From contig NZ_JBNPXV010000003.1 of assembly GCF_050433125.1 (NCBI RefSeq), positions 310,001-374,000 of the forward strand: a DNA stretch of 64,000 bases, given 5' to 3'. A program made the translations under genes and the position numbers. The notes under the pieces were generated by a model. The model saw only the letters and a list, made by a program, of their open reading frames with translations, was not told the origin of the DNA and searched no databases. Each line of letters opens with the position of its first letter. Within the stretch, counting starts at the first letter, position 1. This document shows positions 7,381-15,867 of the stretch, piece after piece. Source of the DNA: Roseimarinus sediminis (GTDB lineage: Bacteria > Bacteroidota > Bacteroidia > Bacteroidales > Prolixibacteraceae).

Positions 7381-10128
7381 TTATTTTGCCACAATTGTAA
7401 TGCTTTGCCCCTTTAGTCCGTGTGAATGCGCGCTCACCGTAAAGGTGCCGCTTACTCCTTTTTCAGCACTTACAATGGCCAGTGCCAGCCCGTTAAAGGC
7501 CTTCCTTACAGCCGAAGGAAATTCAGTCATATCGGTAGGATCGCCGTTATCGGTGGCCAGCAACACACCTGTTCCTTCAATCTTTATTTCTATTTCATTA
7601 TCGGCATCAGGCACCACCCGGCCTTCGGCATCCAGCAATGTTACGGTAATGAATGAAAGATCTTTTCCATCGGAAGCAATGGTGCTGCGATCGGCTTCGA
7701 GCTGAAGTGCAACAGGGTCTCCGGTAGTTTCCACCACATCTTCGGCCCAGCTGTTTCCGTTTTTGTACACAAGCACCTTCAGGGTTCCCGGCGCATAACG
7801 AACATTGTCCCAGCGAAGCCGGTATTCATATGCTCCTTTTTTCTTTCGCCCCAGCGATTCGCCATTCAGAAAAAGCTCTGCCTCGTCGCCCGAAGTGAAA
7901 ACATGCACCGGCGTTACCTGGCCTTCTCTTCCGGGCCAGTTCCAGTGTGGCAGGATGTGCGCCATCGGATAATCGGGGCGCCAGTAGCTTTGATACAAAT
8001 AGAAGCGTTCTTTAGGAAAACCTGCCAGGTCGATCAACCCAAAATACGAACTGCGCGCCAGGTAATAAGGGGTGGGTTCACCCAGATAATCCCAGCCACT
8101 CCATACAAAACCACCAGCCACAAAGGGATGCTGATCGAGTGAACGAAACACCTTGTCGGCCGATGAGCCGAAAGGAGCCGTGTACAACTCGTAGGCACTC
8201 ACATGCAGCTTTACGGGATCGCCGCCGGTAGTATCACTCACCGGCGCACTGATGCCGCTGGTAACAGGAAAGACAAATTCACCCCGGCTGCTCACTGCTG
8301 CCGCGTTTTCACTGCTAATAATTAATTTTTCAGGCAATGCTTTGTGAAAATCGGGATACAATGGTTCAGTGTTGATGCCTTTTAAATGAGCATAAGCCGG
8401 TGCATTTCGTATGCCTTCACCCTGATAGTTCAGGCTGATCAAATCCATTACGGCAGGCAGGGGCATGTGCGGTTTTGCATAATTAAACGAGGCTGTGGTC
8501 GGACGCGTGGGATCTTCATCCTTTGCAATCGTATGCAAACGCTTACCAACTTCAGCTCCTGCTTCACCGGTGTACTGCTCTCCCACTTCATTGCCGATGC
8601 TCCATGCAATGACCGAAGGATGATTGCGGTCGCGGCGAATGAACGAGCGGGTATCGGCTTCATACCATTCAGGAAAAATCAGGTGAAAATCGAGTGGTGT
8701 TTTCTTTCTTTCCCACACATCAAATATCTCATCGATTACCAGAAAGCCCATTTTATCGGTCAATTCGAGCAACTCAGGAGCTGGTGGATTGTGTGCTATA
8801 CGGATGGCGTTGGTACCCAGTTCGCGCAATACTTCGAGCTGACGTTCGGCTGCACGGTAATTCCAGGCTGCTCCCAGCGCACCCAGGTCATGATGCTGAT
8901 TGACTCCTTTCAAAATAATGTGCTCACCATTCACGAAAAGCCCTTTTTCAGGATCGAAGTTTAACGAGCGAATTCCAAACTGTGTTTCGTGTCGATCGGC
9001 TATTTCACCATTGGTTTCGAGCCGGCTAACTGCTACATATAAATTAGGTTCCTGATTGGGTAGTGGCCCCCAAAGCTTTGGATTTTCAATACTTCCCTGA
9101 ATAAAGGCTTTTGCTCTTTGACCCTTCTTTACTTCCACTTTAAGCGGACCAAGCTTTAATACCGGCTTGCCCTTTTTGTTTCCCTTCTCATCCAGTTCAA
9201 ATATTTCGGTGTAAAGCGTAACTTCTCTTGCTTCCGTTTCGTCGTTAGCGATGTCCACTTCAACATTCACTTTTGCCGAATTAACAGTAACATTGTCGGT
9301 GCTAATGCAGGTTCCCCACTGAGCAATGTGCACTTTATTGCAGGTAATGAGCCACACATTGCGGTATATGCCACCACCGGGATACCAGCGTGATGAGTTG
9401 GGAGGATTGTCGATGCGAATGGCCAACTGGTTGTCGCCACCAGGTTTCACCCAGGGTGTGAGGTCAAGTTGAAATGAATTATAACCATAAGGCCAGCCTC
9501 CCACAAGCTTACCGTTGAACCACACCATGGCGTATGACATGGCTCCATCCACTTCGAGAAAGACCGACTTAGCGGTATCGCTTTCAGAAATGATTATTTT
9601 TTTGCGGTACCATGCAACTCCATGGCTAGGCAAACGTCCCATGCCACCGCCCACTTCGGCATCCCAACCTTCGAGAAAGGGACCGGCAATGGCCCAGTCG
9701 TGCGGCAAATCGAGCTGCTCCCAGCTACTGTCGTCAAAGTCATTCTGAACAAAGGGAAAATCACTTCCGGGATTTCCTTCCGGACGGGAATAATGAGCGG
9801 CACTATCTTTTATGAACTCATTGGCTGTTGGGAGAATCCAGGGCTTCAGCACTTCGCGGTCGACTACCAGCTCAAGGGCTTCGGTGGGACGAGAGTCGGC
9901 GTCTTTGTCATCCTTGTAATCGATGTCGCCCGGCTTTACATCATAAATGAGTTCATCGGCAACTGCCATGTTCTCATACCTGAAAAAATGCCAGCCCTCG
10001 TTGATCAATTCCCGCTTTCGCGGTGATTCAATACTGGTACTGTTATCCTGCTTACATCCTGGTAGCATGAACAGGGAAAAGAACAGAAGAGTGAGCAAAA
10101 CAGAAGGGTACACGCGTAAGTTCATCAT
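7381..10128 (-). CDS. glycoside hydrolase family 2 lipoprotein (beta-galactosidase-like)
   Basis: This 915-residue exported lipoprotein (lipobox LPGC, Cys25) has the GH2 architecture: an N-terminal sugar-binding jelly roll (with DWAIAGPF and WYPGGGIYRNVWL), an Ig-like domain, a TIM barrel, and C-terminal domains of the kind found in Bacteroidota GH2 enzymes. In the barrel are GVNQHHDLGALG, the acid/base Glu in WSIGNEVGE (about residue 514) and the nucleophile Glu in IISSENAA (about 607). It is expected to hydrolyse a beta-galactoside or related glycan at the cell envelope. No SusC/SusD pair, sulfatase or second glycosidase is adjacent, so it is not part of a visible polysaccharide utilisation locus. 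Substrate is not predictable. Confidence 0.93.
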   Translation of the reverse strand: MMNLRVYPSVLLTLLFFSLFMLPGCKQDNSTSIESPRKRELINEGWHFFRYENMAVADELIYDVKPGDIDYKDDKDADSRPTEALELVVDREVLKPWILPTANEFIKDSAAHYSRPEGNPGSDFPFVQNDFDDSSWEQLDLPHDWAIAGPFLEGWDAEVGGGMGRLPSHGVAWYRKKIIISESDTAKSVFLEVDGAMSYAMVWFNGKLVGGWPYGYNSFQLDLTPWVKPGGDNQLAIRIDNPPNSSRWYPGGGIYRNVWLITCNKVHIAQWGTCISTDNVTVNSAKVNVEVDIANDETEAREVTLYTEIFELDEKGNKKGKPVLKLGPLKVEVKKGQRAKAFIQGSIENPKLWGPLPNQEPNLYVAVSRLETNGEIADRHETQFGIRSLNFDPEKGLFVNGEHIILKGVNQHHDLGALGAAWNYRAAERQLEVLRELGTNAIRIAHNPPAPELLELTDKMGFLVIDEIFDVWERKKTPLDFHLIFPEWYEADTRSFIRRDRNHPSVIAWSIGNEVGEQYTGEAGAEVGKRLHTIAKDEDPTRPTTASFNYAKPHMPLPAVMDLISLNYQGEGIRNAPAYAHLKGINTEPLYPDFHKALPEKLIISSENAAAVSSRGEFVFPVTSGISAPVSDTTGGDPVKLHVSAYELYTAPFGSSADKVFRSLDQHPFVAGGFVWSGWDYLGEPTPYYLARSSYFGLIDLAGFPKERFYLYQSYWRPDYPMAHILPHWNWPGREGQVTPVHVFTSGDEAELFLNGESLGRKKKGAYEYRLRWDNVRYAPGTLKVLVYKNGNSWAEDVVETTGDPVALQLEADRSTIASDGKDLSFITVTLLDAEGRVVPDADNEIEIKIEGTGVLLATDNGDPTDMTEFPSAVRKAFNGLALAIVSAEKGVSGTFTVSAHSHGLKGQSITIVAK

Positions 10129-10205
10129 TGGTGATTTGTTGGTTAGACCAATTTGTATTCAGGGCATTTGTTTTATTATCCAGACCAATTGACCCTGATA
10201 AATAA

Positions 10206-10213
10206 CAAAGATA
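10206..10213 (-). promoter_or_regulatory. candidate -7 box for the GH2 gene
   Basis: Read on the minus strand this is TATCTTTG, an exact TAnnTTTG match, about 75 bases upstream of the GH2 start. No convincing -33 element was seen. Confidence 0.35.
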
Positions 10214-10280
10214 GAATTTTCGGTGAAACATCTTTACGTTAGGCTCTTTACAGCATCTCTTAAAACATTCATTCAACAAA

Positions 10281-10310
10281 CAGGCAGTTGCCCAATCGAA
10301 CAACTGCCTG
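10281..10310 (-). terminator. hairpin terminator of the STAS-like gene
   Basis: A perfect 10-bp stem (caggcagttg at 10281-10290 and caactgcctg at 10301-10310) with a 10-base loop lies 25 bases past the stop codon of the minus-strand gene. The minus-strand sequence after the stem is moderately T-rich. Confidence 0.7.
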
Positions 10311-10335
10311 TATAATTGACATTTTTACCCTTAAA

Positions 10336-10746
10336 TTACGCCTTCATCCAGGCCAGAGCTGAGTCGAGATCCTGGAAATGTTTATTCACAACCAGGCTAC
10401 TTCCACTCTTGCTATCGACATTCTTTACAAAGTTGTCGACCGACATTTGTGAGAAAATATACGATGGAACGATGATGGCATGCTTCATTGGGCCATGTTC
10501 CTTTGCGTGCGCCAGACAGGCATTGGCACCATGTTCATTTCCTTTTGGATTCAGGCCCTTGTGCAGCCTGGTATCCAGAATAAGATTTTTTGCCCCTTTT
10601 TCCACCATCAGATGGAGGGTCTTGTCGAGCAACTCTACAAAAAGATCGAAATCGGTAAACCCGTCCCAGGTTTCGAGGATACACGACAGCTGAGGATAAT
10701 ACGTCAGTCTGAGTCGCGGATGTTCAAAAATTACTTCTTTTTCCAT
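10336..10746 (-). CDS. STAS/SEC14-like small protein
   Basis: This 136-residue soluble protein resembles a Bacteroidota family with a STAS/SEC14-like alpha/beta fold. An N-terminal strand pair (LRLTYYPQLSCILETWDGF) leads to a long helix (LFVELLDKTLHLMVEKGAK), a buried strand (NLILDTRL) and a further helix. It has no signal peptide or membrane segment. Such proteins are usually annotated as hypothetical and may be regulatory or ligand-binding. It stands alone between terminators, so context gives no function. I recognise the fold pattern, not the role. Confidence 0.75.
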   Translation of the reverse strand: MEKEVIFEHPRLRLTYYPQLSCILETWDGFTDFDLFVELLDKTLHLMVEKGAKNLILDTRLHKGLNPKGNEHGANACLAHAKEHGPMKHAIIVPSYIFSQMSVDNFVKNVDSKSGSSLVVNKHFQDLDSALAWMKA

Positions 10747-11020
10747 ACCACTTTTTACAATTGTTTAAATACATAATAATTTGCTTCCGGCTTCCAATTC
10801 AAGAATCGGAATACCAGAATTACCCTGTTTATAAGTGATTCAAATTTTACCCTGTTAATTTGAAGTTCAGGCAAGGTATGAAAAGAAAGGAAACAAACAA
10901 ATGTTCAATAAGAGATTTTTATGAAACAATTTCTAACGACATGCTTGCACCTACCCGCACGAAGGTCCACACTTATCACTTTTGAATGTACGCATTAAAC
11001 TAAAAAACAAGGGGCCTTAC

Positions 11021-11590
11021 TTATATTTTCAGACAGCTCCGAAATCCTCTGGCTGCGTAATACGATTCAGCACCATTATGATAAAAGAATACTCTTCCGT
11101 AACGCCGGTCTCCAAAAACAGCACCACCGGCAGCCCTCACATCATCAGATGTAAGTACCCAGCTCGAGGTTTTGGTATCAAAATTACCAAGCTGTTGCAA
11201 AAACATATATTGTGTTTCGTTCAGCAGTTCAACACCAAACTCATTGGCCATTTTCACAGCACTGCTGCGTGGTTTATTTGCTTTTCGCGATTCGAGTGCA
11301 AGTTGGTCATAACACAGGCTTCTTCTTCCTTTAGGGCTCTCCGGTGAACAATCGAAAAAAAGAAATTCATCGTCCGACTGATTGTAAGCAACAACATCGG
11401 GTTCTCCACCGCTTTCTTCCATTTGAAGCAGCGACCAGAGTTGATGGGGCATCGAATTTAAACGGTCTTCAATCTTATTCCACTTCATCTCGTTATGCCT
11501 GTGCATGTTGTTTTCAAAGCGATGCTTTAAAATCTCCAGCAGGTTTTTTATTTGCGCTTCTGAAAGATTTTTTGCTTGTTTTGTTGCCAT
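11021..11590 (-). CDS. DUF4256 family protein
   Basis: This 189-residue cytoplasmic protein is recognisable as DUF4256 from the highly conserved blocks ESGGEPDVV, FFDCSPESPKGRRSLCYD, LGNFDTKTSSWV and FYHNGAESYYAARGF. The start at 11590 (MATKQAKN) is preferred because the residues upstream in the open frame are not conserved-looking. The family is spread widely among bacteria as a single-copy accessory gene and has no known function. The dense charged and aromatic motifs suggest an enzyme or nucleotide-binding fold, but that is a guess. No operon partner is close. Confidence 0.88.
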   Translation of the reverse strand: MATKQAKNLSEAQIKNLLEILKHRFENNMHRHNEMKWNKIEDRLNSMPHQLWSLLQMEESGGEPDVVAYNQSDDEFLFFDCSPESPKGRRSLCYDQLALESRKANKPRSSAVKMANEFGVELLNETQYMFLQQLGNFDTKTSSWVLTSDDVRAAGGAVFGDRRYGRVFFYHNGAESYYAARGFRSCLKI

Positions 11591-11679
11591 GGCTGGTAGT
11601 TTTAATAAACAGGATGGATTCATCCCCAAAGTTATCCCCCTTTAAACAAGAAGCACAATCCGATGGTTCAAAAAAAAAA

Positions 11680-11736
11680 TGCTGTCCGGAGAGTTGGTTT
11701 TTATGAAAGACATCAACCCTGACACTCCGGACAGCA
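11680..11736 (-). terminator. hairpin terminator downstream of the broken outer-membrane protein gene
   Basis: A perfect 12-bp stem (tgctgtccggag at 11680-11691 and ctccggacagca at 11725-11736) is followed, in the minus direction, by ten T residues (A-run 11670-11679). It sits about 30 bases after the shifted-frame stop of the remnant, so the transcription unit survived while the gene decayed. Confidence 0.85.
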
Positions 11737-11764
11737 CAATCTAAATTATATTATCAAGCCAATC

Positions 11765-12129
11765 TTACCAGGTGTATCTTACTCCAAGAGCAGCACCCCA
11801 GCCAAAACCGTTGTCATATCCTACAACATCGATCATTGGTCGGGCATCCATACTAATAAGTATCGGGGCTCCCAGTTCATTAAAGTCAAATTCCAAACCC
11901 AATGATAGATTCCGGCTACAAACATGTCGTTATAATTTCGATAGCCCTTGAAGCCTAAGTCAAGTTCCAATCGATTGACATCTCCAAAGGCTTGTTGATA
12001 CGAAATTTCGGCGCCGTTTATATTTCCGTCACCTCCAAAACGCAAACCGATGGCGTGAGGATTTACCTGGGCTAAAGAAGATAAACTAATACTCATAAAC
12101 ACTGTAATGATAATTACCAGCTTTTTCAT
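11765..12129 (-). pseudogene. outer-membrane beta-barrel protein gene with middle deleted and frame shifted
   Basis: Reading from 12129, a signal peptide and the first strands are intact (MKKLVIIITV, AQVNPHAIGLRFGGDGNING, GIYHWVWNL). The frame then runs into unrelated residues and would stop at 11833. From about 11912 a second frame encodes the C-terminal strands, with LGLEFDFNELGAPILISMD, ARPMID and GWGAALGVRYTW, ending in Trp at a stop at 11765. Intact relatives I remember are about 165-190 residues with a middle section between these parts. The join lies in bases that can be read both as HWVWNL and as LGLEFD, so a deletion between near-identical short repeats would explain both the loss and the frameshift. 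Its terminator is intact. A read or assembly error is the alternative. Confidence 0.75.
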
Positions 12130-12642
12130 TTTGTCAAATTTAAGTTCTCCTACTCATATGGATTTTCAGTATCGCCCCGTTTTTTTTGTGGTTTCTGGTC
12201 TCCACGCTTAGTTTAACAATGGTCAAAAACGCAGAAAACAATTCATTAAATTATTCCTTGTTTTTGACCAACACCCATTTTCTCATCTTAAACACAACAT
12301 TTATAGTTATGAAATGTTGAGATAAAGCCCAGATCAACATTCATCGTAATAAACGAGCAGAAAAGAAAAATGTTTTTTAACCCGCATGATGACTTTTTTT
12401 TGATGAAAAAATTGGGTTAATTAAGCAATAAAAACGATTCTAAAAGATAGTTGTTTGAACTAACAGGCCCAGGTTAAACGATGAAATAACCGGAAAAAAT
12501 CCGAGGGTGAAAACTAATGCATACTCTTCATAAAAACGTATCGCATTCATTCTATGTCATCCCCCGTAGCGTTCCTATCTCTGAATGGCGCTCTCCATCC
12601 TTTGTACGGCTTGGGCTAAAATTTTTCCTTTCCCTGCGTACT
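12130..12642. other. 513-base AT-rich gap with an inverted repeat and an unexplained GC-richer block
   Basis: No gene is supported here. At 12135-12142 the minus strand has TAAATTTG, a possible -7 box very close to the remnant's start. An inverted repeat (ggtcaaaaac at 12221-12230, gtttttgacc at 12260-12269) has a 29-base spacer. At about 12540-12625 the base composition becomes more GC-rich; on the minus strand this block begins agcccaagccgtacaaagga. It has the look of a dispersed intergenic repeat rather than a gene, but one copy in one window cannot prove that. Confidence 0.4.
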
Positions 12643-14898
12643 TTAAAGAAGCATCTTCAAATACCTCCCTGTTACAGAGTGCTCGCACTTGACCAAATCT
12701 TCGGGCAAGCCCTCAAAAAGCAGTGCTCCTCCACTTTTGCCACCCCCGGGGCCCATGTCGATAATCCAGTCGGCATACTTGACAATGTCGAGGTTATGCT
12801 CAATAATAATCACTGTGTTATTATTGTCTACCAGCGATTTTACAATTTTGTAAAAATTATCGATGTCTGACATATGCAGCCCGGTGGTGGGTTCGTCCAT
12901 AATGTAGATCTTACCTTCTTTTTTAAGCTCAGTAGCTATTTTCAGTCGTTGTGCTTCGCCGCCCGAAAGCGAGCTTAACGATTGTCCCAGTTTTAAATAG
13001 CCCAAACCGACCTTTTGCAGCAGCTCTAGATGTTTATTTATTTTGGGAACTTCAAAAAAATTGAAAGCCTGGTTGATGGTCATGTCGAGCACTTCGGCAA
13101 TGTTATTTCCTTGGTATTTCAATTCCAGCACTTCGGCATGGTAGCGCTTGCCTTCGCATTCATCGCAAAGGGTTTTAACCGAATCGAGGAAATGCAGTTC
13201 AAATGTTACCAGGCCCTGTCCGTTACACTTAGGACAGGCTCCTTTCGAGTTGAAGCTGAACAGCGATGCTTCACTTTTTGTAGCAGCAGCAAACGCTTTC
13301 CGTATAAAGTCGAACACCCCGATAAACGTAGCAGCGTTGGCGCGCGACGACTTGCCAATGGGCGACTGATCGATTACAATGGCTTCGGGATGCTTCTTTG
13401 CAAAGCATTCGTGAATAAGACTGCTTTTACCACTACCTGCAACGCCGGTAACGCAGGTGAGCACACCCTTTGGAATCTTTACCGATACATTTTTCAGGTT
13501 GTTGGCCGAAGCATCTTTGATTTCGAAAAACGATGTGACAGTTTTCCGTTTGAATGTTGGCTTTTCTTTCCGATGAAGGTATTCAGCAGTAATGCTTTCT
13601 GCAGCAGCCAAACCCGAAGGTTCGCCATTGTACACTACCTTGCCGCCAAACTTTCCGGCACGTGGCCCCATGTCCACAATCCATTCGGCTGCGCGAATAA
13701 TTTCGGGGTCGTGCTCGACCACGAATACCGAATTGCCTCGCTCTTTCAAACGGAACAGAATGTTCATCAAATTTTCAGTATCGCGCGGATGCAGACCAAT
13801 GGAAGGCTCATCGAGCACGTACAGCATATCCACCAGGTTGCAGTCCATTTGCTTCGACATTTTTACCCGCTGAGCTTCGCCACCCGAGAGTGTTCCCACC
13901 GCCCGATCGAGTGAGAGATATCCCACACCAATTTCAATGAGTTGCTGAAGCAGAAATTGCGCTTTTCGTAAAACCGGACGAGATATTTCGTCGTCGATGG
14001 CCTGAACGTAAGGCAGCACATCATTCAATTCCATATTGCATATTTCGGCTATGCTCAAACCGTTAATGTTTACTTTTCGGGCGCGCTCGTTCAGTCGGGT
14101 GCCGTCACATTCTCTGCAAAGCTGATAGTTGAAGAATTTAGTATATGCGTTTTTTGCATCATCGGCTGTTTCATCGTCGGCACGCGTGGCAACAGCTTTT
14201 TCGAGCTTGCGGGCAATGCCTTCAAAGTTTCGCTTGTACGAAAGCTTTTCTTTGGCGTTTTTGATGGCAAAAGGTTCGGAATACAAAAGCAGCTCCAATT
14301 CTTCGATGGAATAATCTTTCAACGGTTTTTCGACATCCACCACATCCAAACTCACCAGTTCTTTCCACATAAACGAGCCCGGTTTATAGTGCGGATGCAG
14401 AATGGCTCCATCGCGGATCGACCACTCTCTGTTCAAAAACAAATCGAGATCGATTTTAATTTGCTTGCCAAGGCCCTTGCAATGCGGGCACATGCCTTCG
14501 GGGTGATTAAACGAAAAATAAAACGATGGACCGATCAATGGTTTTCCCACGCGCGAAAAAAGCAAACGCAGGTAAGTATTGATCTCGGTTGCAGTTCCTA
14601 CCGTACTGCGCAGGTTGTTGCCCATTCGTTTCTGATCAATTACGATAGCTGTGGAAAGGTTCTGAATATCATCAACATCGGGGCGCGACAACTTGGGCAT
14701 GCGGGTGCGGGCAAAGGTTGAAAAGGTTTCGACCAGCTGTCGCTGTGCTTCGGTATAAATGGTGTCGAACAAGAGCGATGATTTCCCCGAACCCGAAACA
14801 CCGGTGAAAACTACCAGTTTGTGTTTGGGGATATTAATGTCGATGTGTTGCAGATTGTTGGTGTGTGCATTTTTTACAATGATGTGGTCTCTGTTCAT
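12643..14898 (-). CDS. short UvrA paralog (excinuclease-like ABC ATPase, DrrC-type)
   Basis: This 751-residue protein carries two ABC ATPase halves. The first Walker A is GVSGSGKSS at 33-41, the second GVAGSGKSS near 484. Both signature LSGGEAQR motifs and zinc-binding CxxC pairs (CPHCKGLG, CRECDG, CPKCNGQG, LCDECEG) are present. True UvrA is about 940 residues; the missing length is consistent with loss of the UvrB-binding region, as in UvrA2-type paralogs and DrrC, which act in resistance to DNA-binding drugs rather than general repair. The start at 14898 (MNRDHIIVKNA) aligns with the family. It ends the minus-strand run after the toroid and ABC exporter genes, and has its own upstream copy of a 21-bp repeat also found before the exporter. 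Confidence 0.88.
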   Translation of the reverse strand: MNRDHIIVKNAHTNNLQHIDINIPKHKLVVFTGVSGSGKSSLLFDTIYTEAQRQLVETFSTFARTRMPKLSRPDVDDIQNLSTAIVIDQKRMGNNLRSTVGTATEINTYLRLLFSRVGKPLIGPSFYFSFNHPEGMCPHCKGLGKQIKIDLDLFLNREWSIRDGAILHPHYKPGSFMWKELVSLDVVDVEKPLKDYSIEELELLLYSEPFAIKNAKEKLSYKRNFEGIARKLEKAVATRADDETADDAKNAYTKFFNYQLCRECDGTRLNERARKVNINGLSIAEICNMELNDVLPYVQAIDDEISRPVLRKAQFLLQQLIEIGVGYLSLDRAVGTLSGGEAQRVKMSKQMDCNLVDMLYVLDEPSIGLHPRDTENLMNILFRLKERGNSVFVVEHDPEIIRAAEWIVDMGPRAGKFGGKVVYNGEPSGLAAAESITAEYLHRKEKPTFKRKTVTSFFEIKDASANNLKNVSVKIPKGVLTCVTGVAGSGKSSLIHECFAKKHPEAIVIDQSPIGKSSRANAATFIGVFDFIRKAFAAATKSEASLFSFNSKGACPKCNGQGLVTFELHFLDSVKTLCDECEGKRYHAEVLELKYQGNNIAEVLDMTINQAFNFFEVPKINKHLELLQKVGLGYLKLGQSLSSLSGGEAQRLKIATELKKEGKIYIMDEPTTGLHMSDIDNFYKIVKSLVDNNNTVIIIEHNLDIVKYADWIIDMGPGGGKSGGALLFEGLPEDLVKCEHSVTGRYLKMLL

Positions 14899-14911
14899 GG
14901 CTTTTGAATGT

Positions 14912-15811
14912 TTAATGTTCGGCAAAATTTGCATTTCCTGCTGATGACGAATTGTAAAAAAACGACAAAATTTCGTTGGCCCGCTTGGACACAAAAGGGT
15001 TGGATCGCTTCCCGGCACCAACACTTGTTACCATGTTACTCACTTTCTTCTCCAGAAGCCAGGTACCATCGGATTGCTTTTTCGATAGCAGCAGGTTCAA
15101 CGCATCTTCAACTTTTTGTGAACGAACTTTTTCGCGTTTCAGGAGCCAAAGTATTTCAAGGAAATTGCTTTTGTACATGCACGGAAAACCCAGTTGATCA
15201 ATGTTGTTGGCCAAAGGTTGTTCAGGGTTTCGCGAGCTAAAGCAAACACGATGCAACAAAACAAAGTCGATGCACCGTCCGATGAGCGATTTTACTTCCG
15301 AAGTTCGATCCTTTTCAGCAACAAACGACAAGCCTTTCAGTAATTTAACCACGCCCCAATAGCAGGTATGTTTTCCGTAACAACTGGAGTTTTTACAGTA
15401 AATGCTTCGGGGCTCATTGTAATTTCCATCATCGAAACGCTGGTTTTTACTAAAAAAGTTGATGGCCAAAAGACTTTTCTCTGAAAGTGATTGGTTATAG
15501 TAGGCATCGAGATAAATGAGGTTTCCGTTAAGACAAGGAATTGGAAAGTGATCGTTGCCAAGCGAATAAATGCCCTGTTCCGTATCGAAAAAGTGGTTTT
15601 TTATGATTTCAAGCGTAAGTTTCACCCGTTCATCGTTTGGATCAAGTTCCAAATCGGCCAGTAAAACCAGCGTCCACAATGTTGCCTTAAAATTGGGGAC
15701 GTAATGCTGATAAACAGGGTAATACTTGTGGTCGACATCCAACATTTTCCAGCACCCGTTGCTTCCCTGCTGTTCAAATATTTTTGATAGGATGATGTCT
15801 TTTTTATTCAT
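14912..15811 (-). CDS. prenyltransferase/squalene-cyclase-like alpha/alpha-toroid protein
   Basis: This 299-residue protein, with no signal peptide, shows repeating helix pairs with the toroid family pattern: KATLWTLVLLADLELDPND, CLNGNLIYLDAYYN, LLSKKQSDGTW and LGFPCMYKSNFLEILWLL. A CYGKHTCYWGVVKLL segment supplies conserved Cys and His that could bind metal. Related proteins are annotated as prenyltransferase/squalene-oxidase repeat proteins, but the DxDD motif of cyclases is not visible, so cyclase activity is not supported. The start at 15811 (MNKKDIILSK) is preferred. It stops 13 bases before the UvrA paralog, and its last codons contain the 21-bp repeat and probable promoter for that gene. 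Confidence 0.75.
   Translation of the reverse strand: MNKKDIILSKIFEQQGSNGCWKMLDVDHKYYPVYQHYVPNFKATLWTLVLLADLELDPNDERVKLTLEIIKNHFFDTEQGIYSLGNDHFPIPCLNGNLIYLDAYYNQSLSEKSLLAINFFSKNQRFDDGNYNEPRSIYCKNSSCYGKHTCYWGVVKLLKGLSFVAEKDRTSEVKSLIGRCIDFVLLHRVCFSSRNPEQPLANNIDQLGFPCMYKSNFLEILWLLKREKVRSQKVEDALNLLLSKKQSDGTWLLEKKVSNMVTSVGAGKRSNPFVSKRANEILSFFYNSSSAGNANFAEH
14923..14970 (-). promoter_or_regulatory. candidate operator and promoter for the UvrA paralog
   Basis: Positions 14950-14970 hold a 21-bp sequence identical to 17465-17485 upstream of the ABC ATPase gene; its core on the plus strand is attgtaaaaaaacgacaaaa. Nineteen bases further on, at 14923-14930, the minus strand reads AAATTTTG, one base from TAnnTTTG. 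The UvrA-paralog ATG is 24 bases beyond. The repeat is internally TTGT-N9-ACAA, a possible protein-binding palindrome. It lies inside the end of the toroid gene. Confidence 0.6.
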
Positions 15812-15867
15812 TTTAACTGTTTTCCTAAAAATAAGATAAGGTTTTGACAACTGTATGTCAGCAGGTA

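Noticed and set aside
8386..8964. 192-codon open frame opposite the GH2 gene
   Set aside because: It lies wholly within the well-supported GH2 coding region on the other strand and its product has no family-like features.
3701..10128. Polysaccharide utilisation locus
   Set aside because: The TonB receptor partner is DUF4249, not SusD, and the GH2 gene is convergent and insulated by terminators.
13030..13914. 294-codon open frame opposite the UvrA paralog
   Set aside because: It is a shadow of conserved UvrA motifs; no start signal or domain is seen.
12643..14898. Housekeeping UvrA for nucleotide excision repair
   Set aside because: The protein is about 190 residues shorter than UvrA and sits with an exporter; this fits a paralog, although it was not checked that another uvrA exists in the genome.
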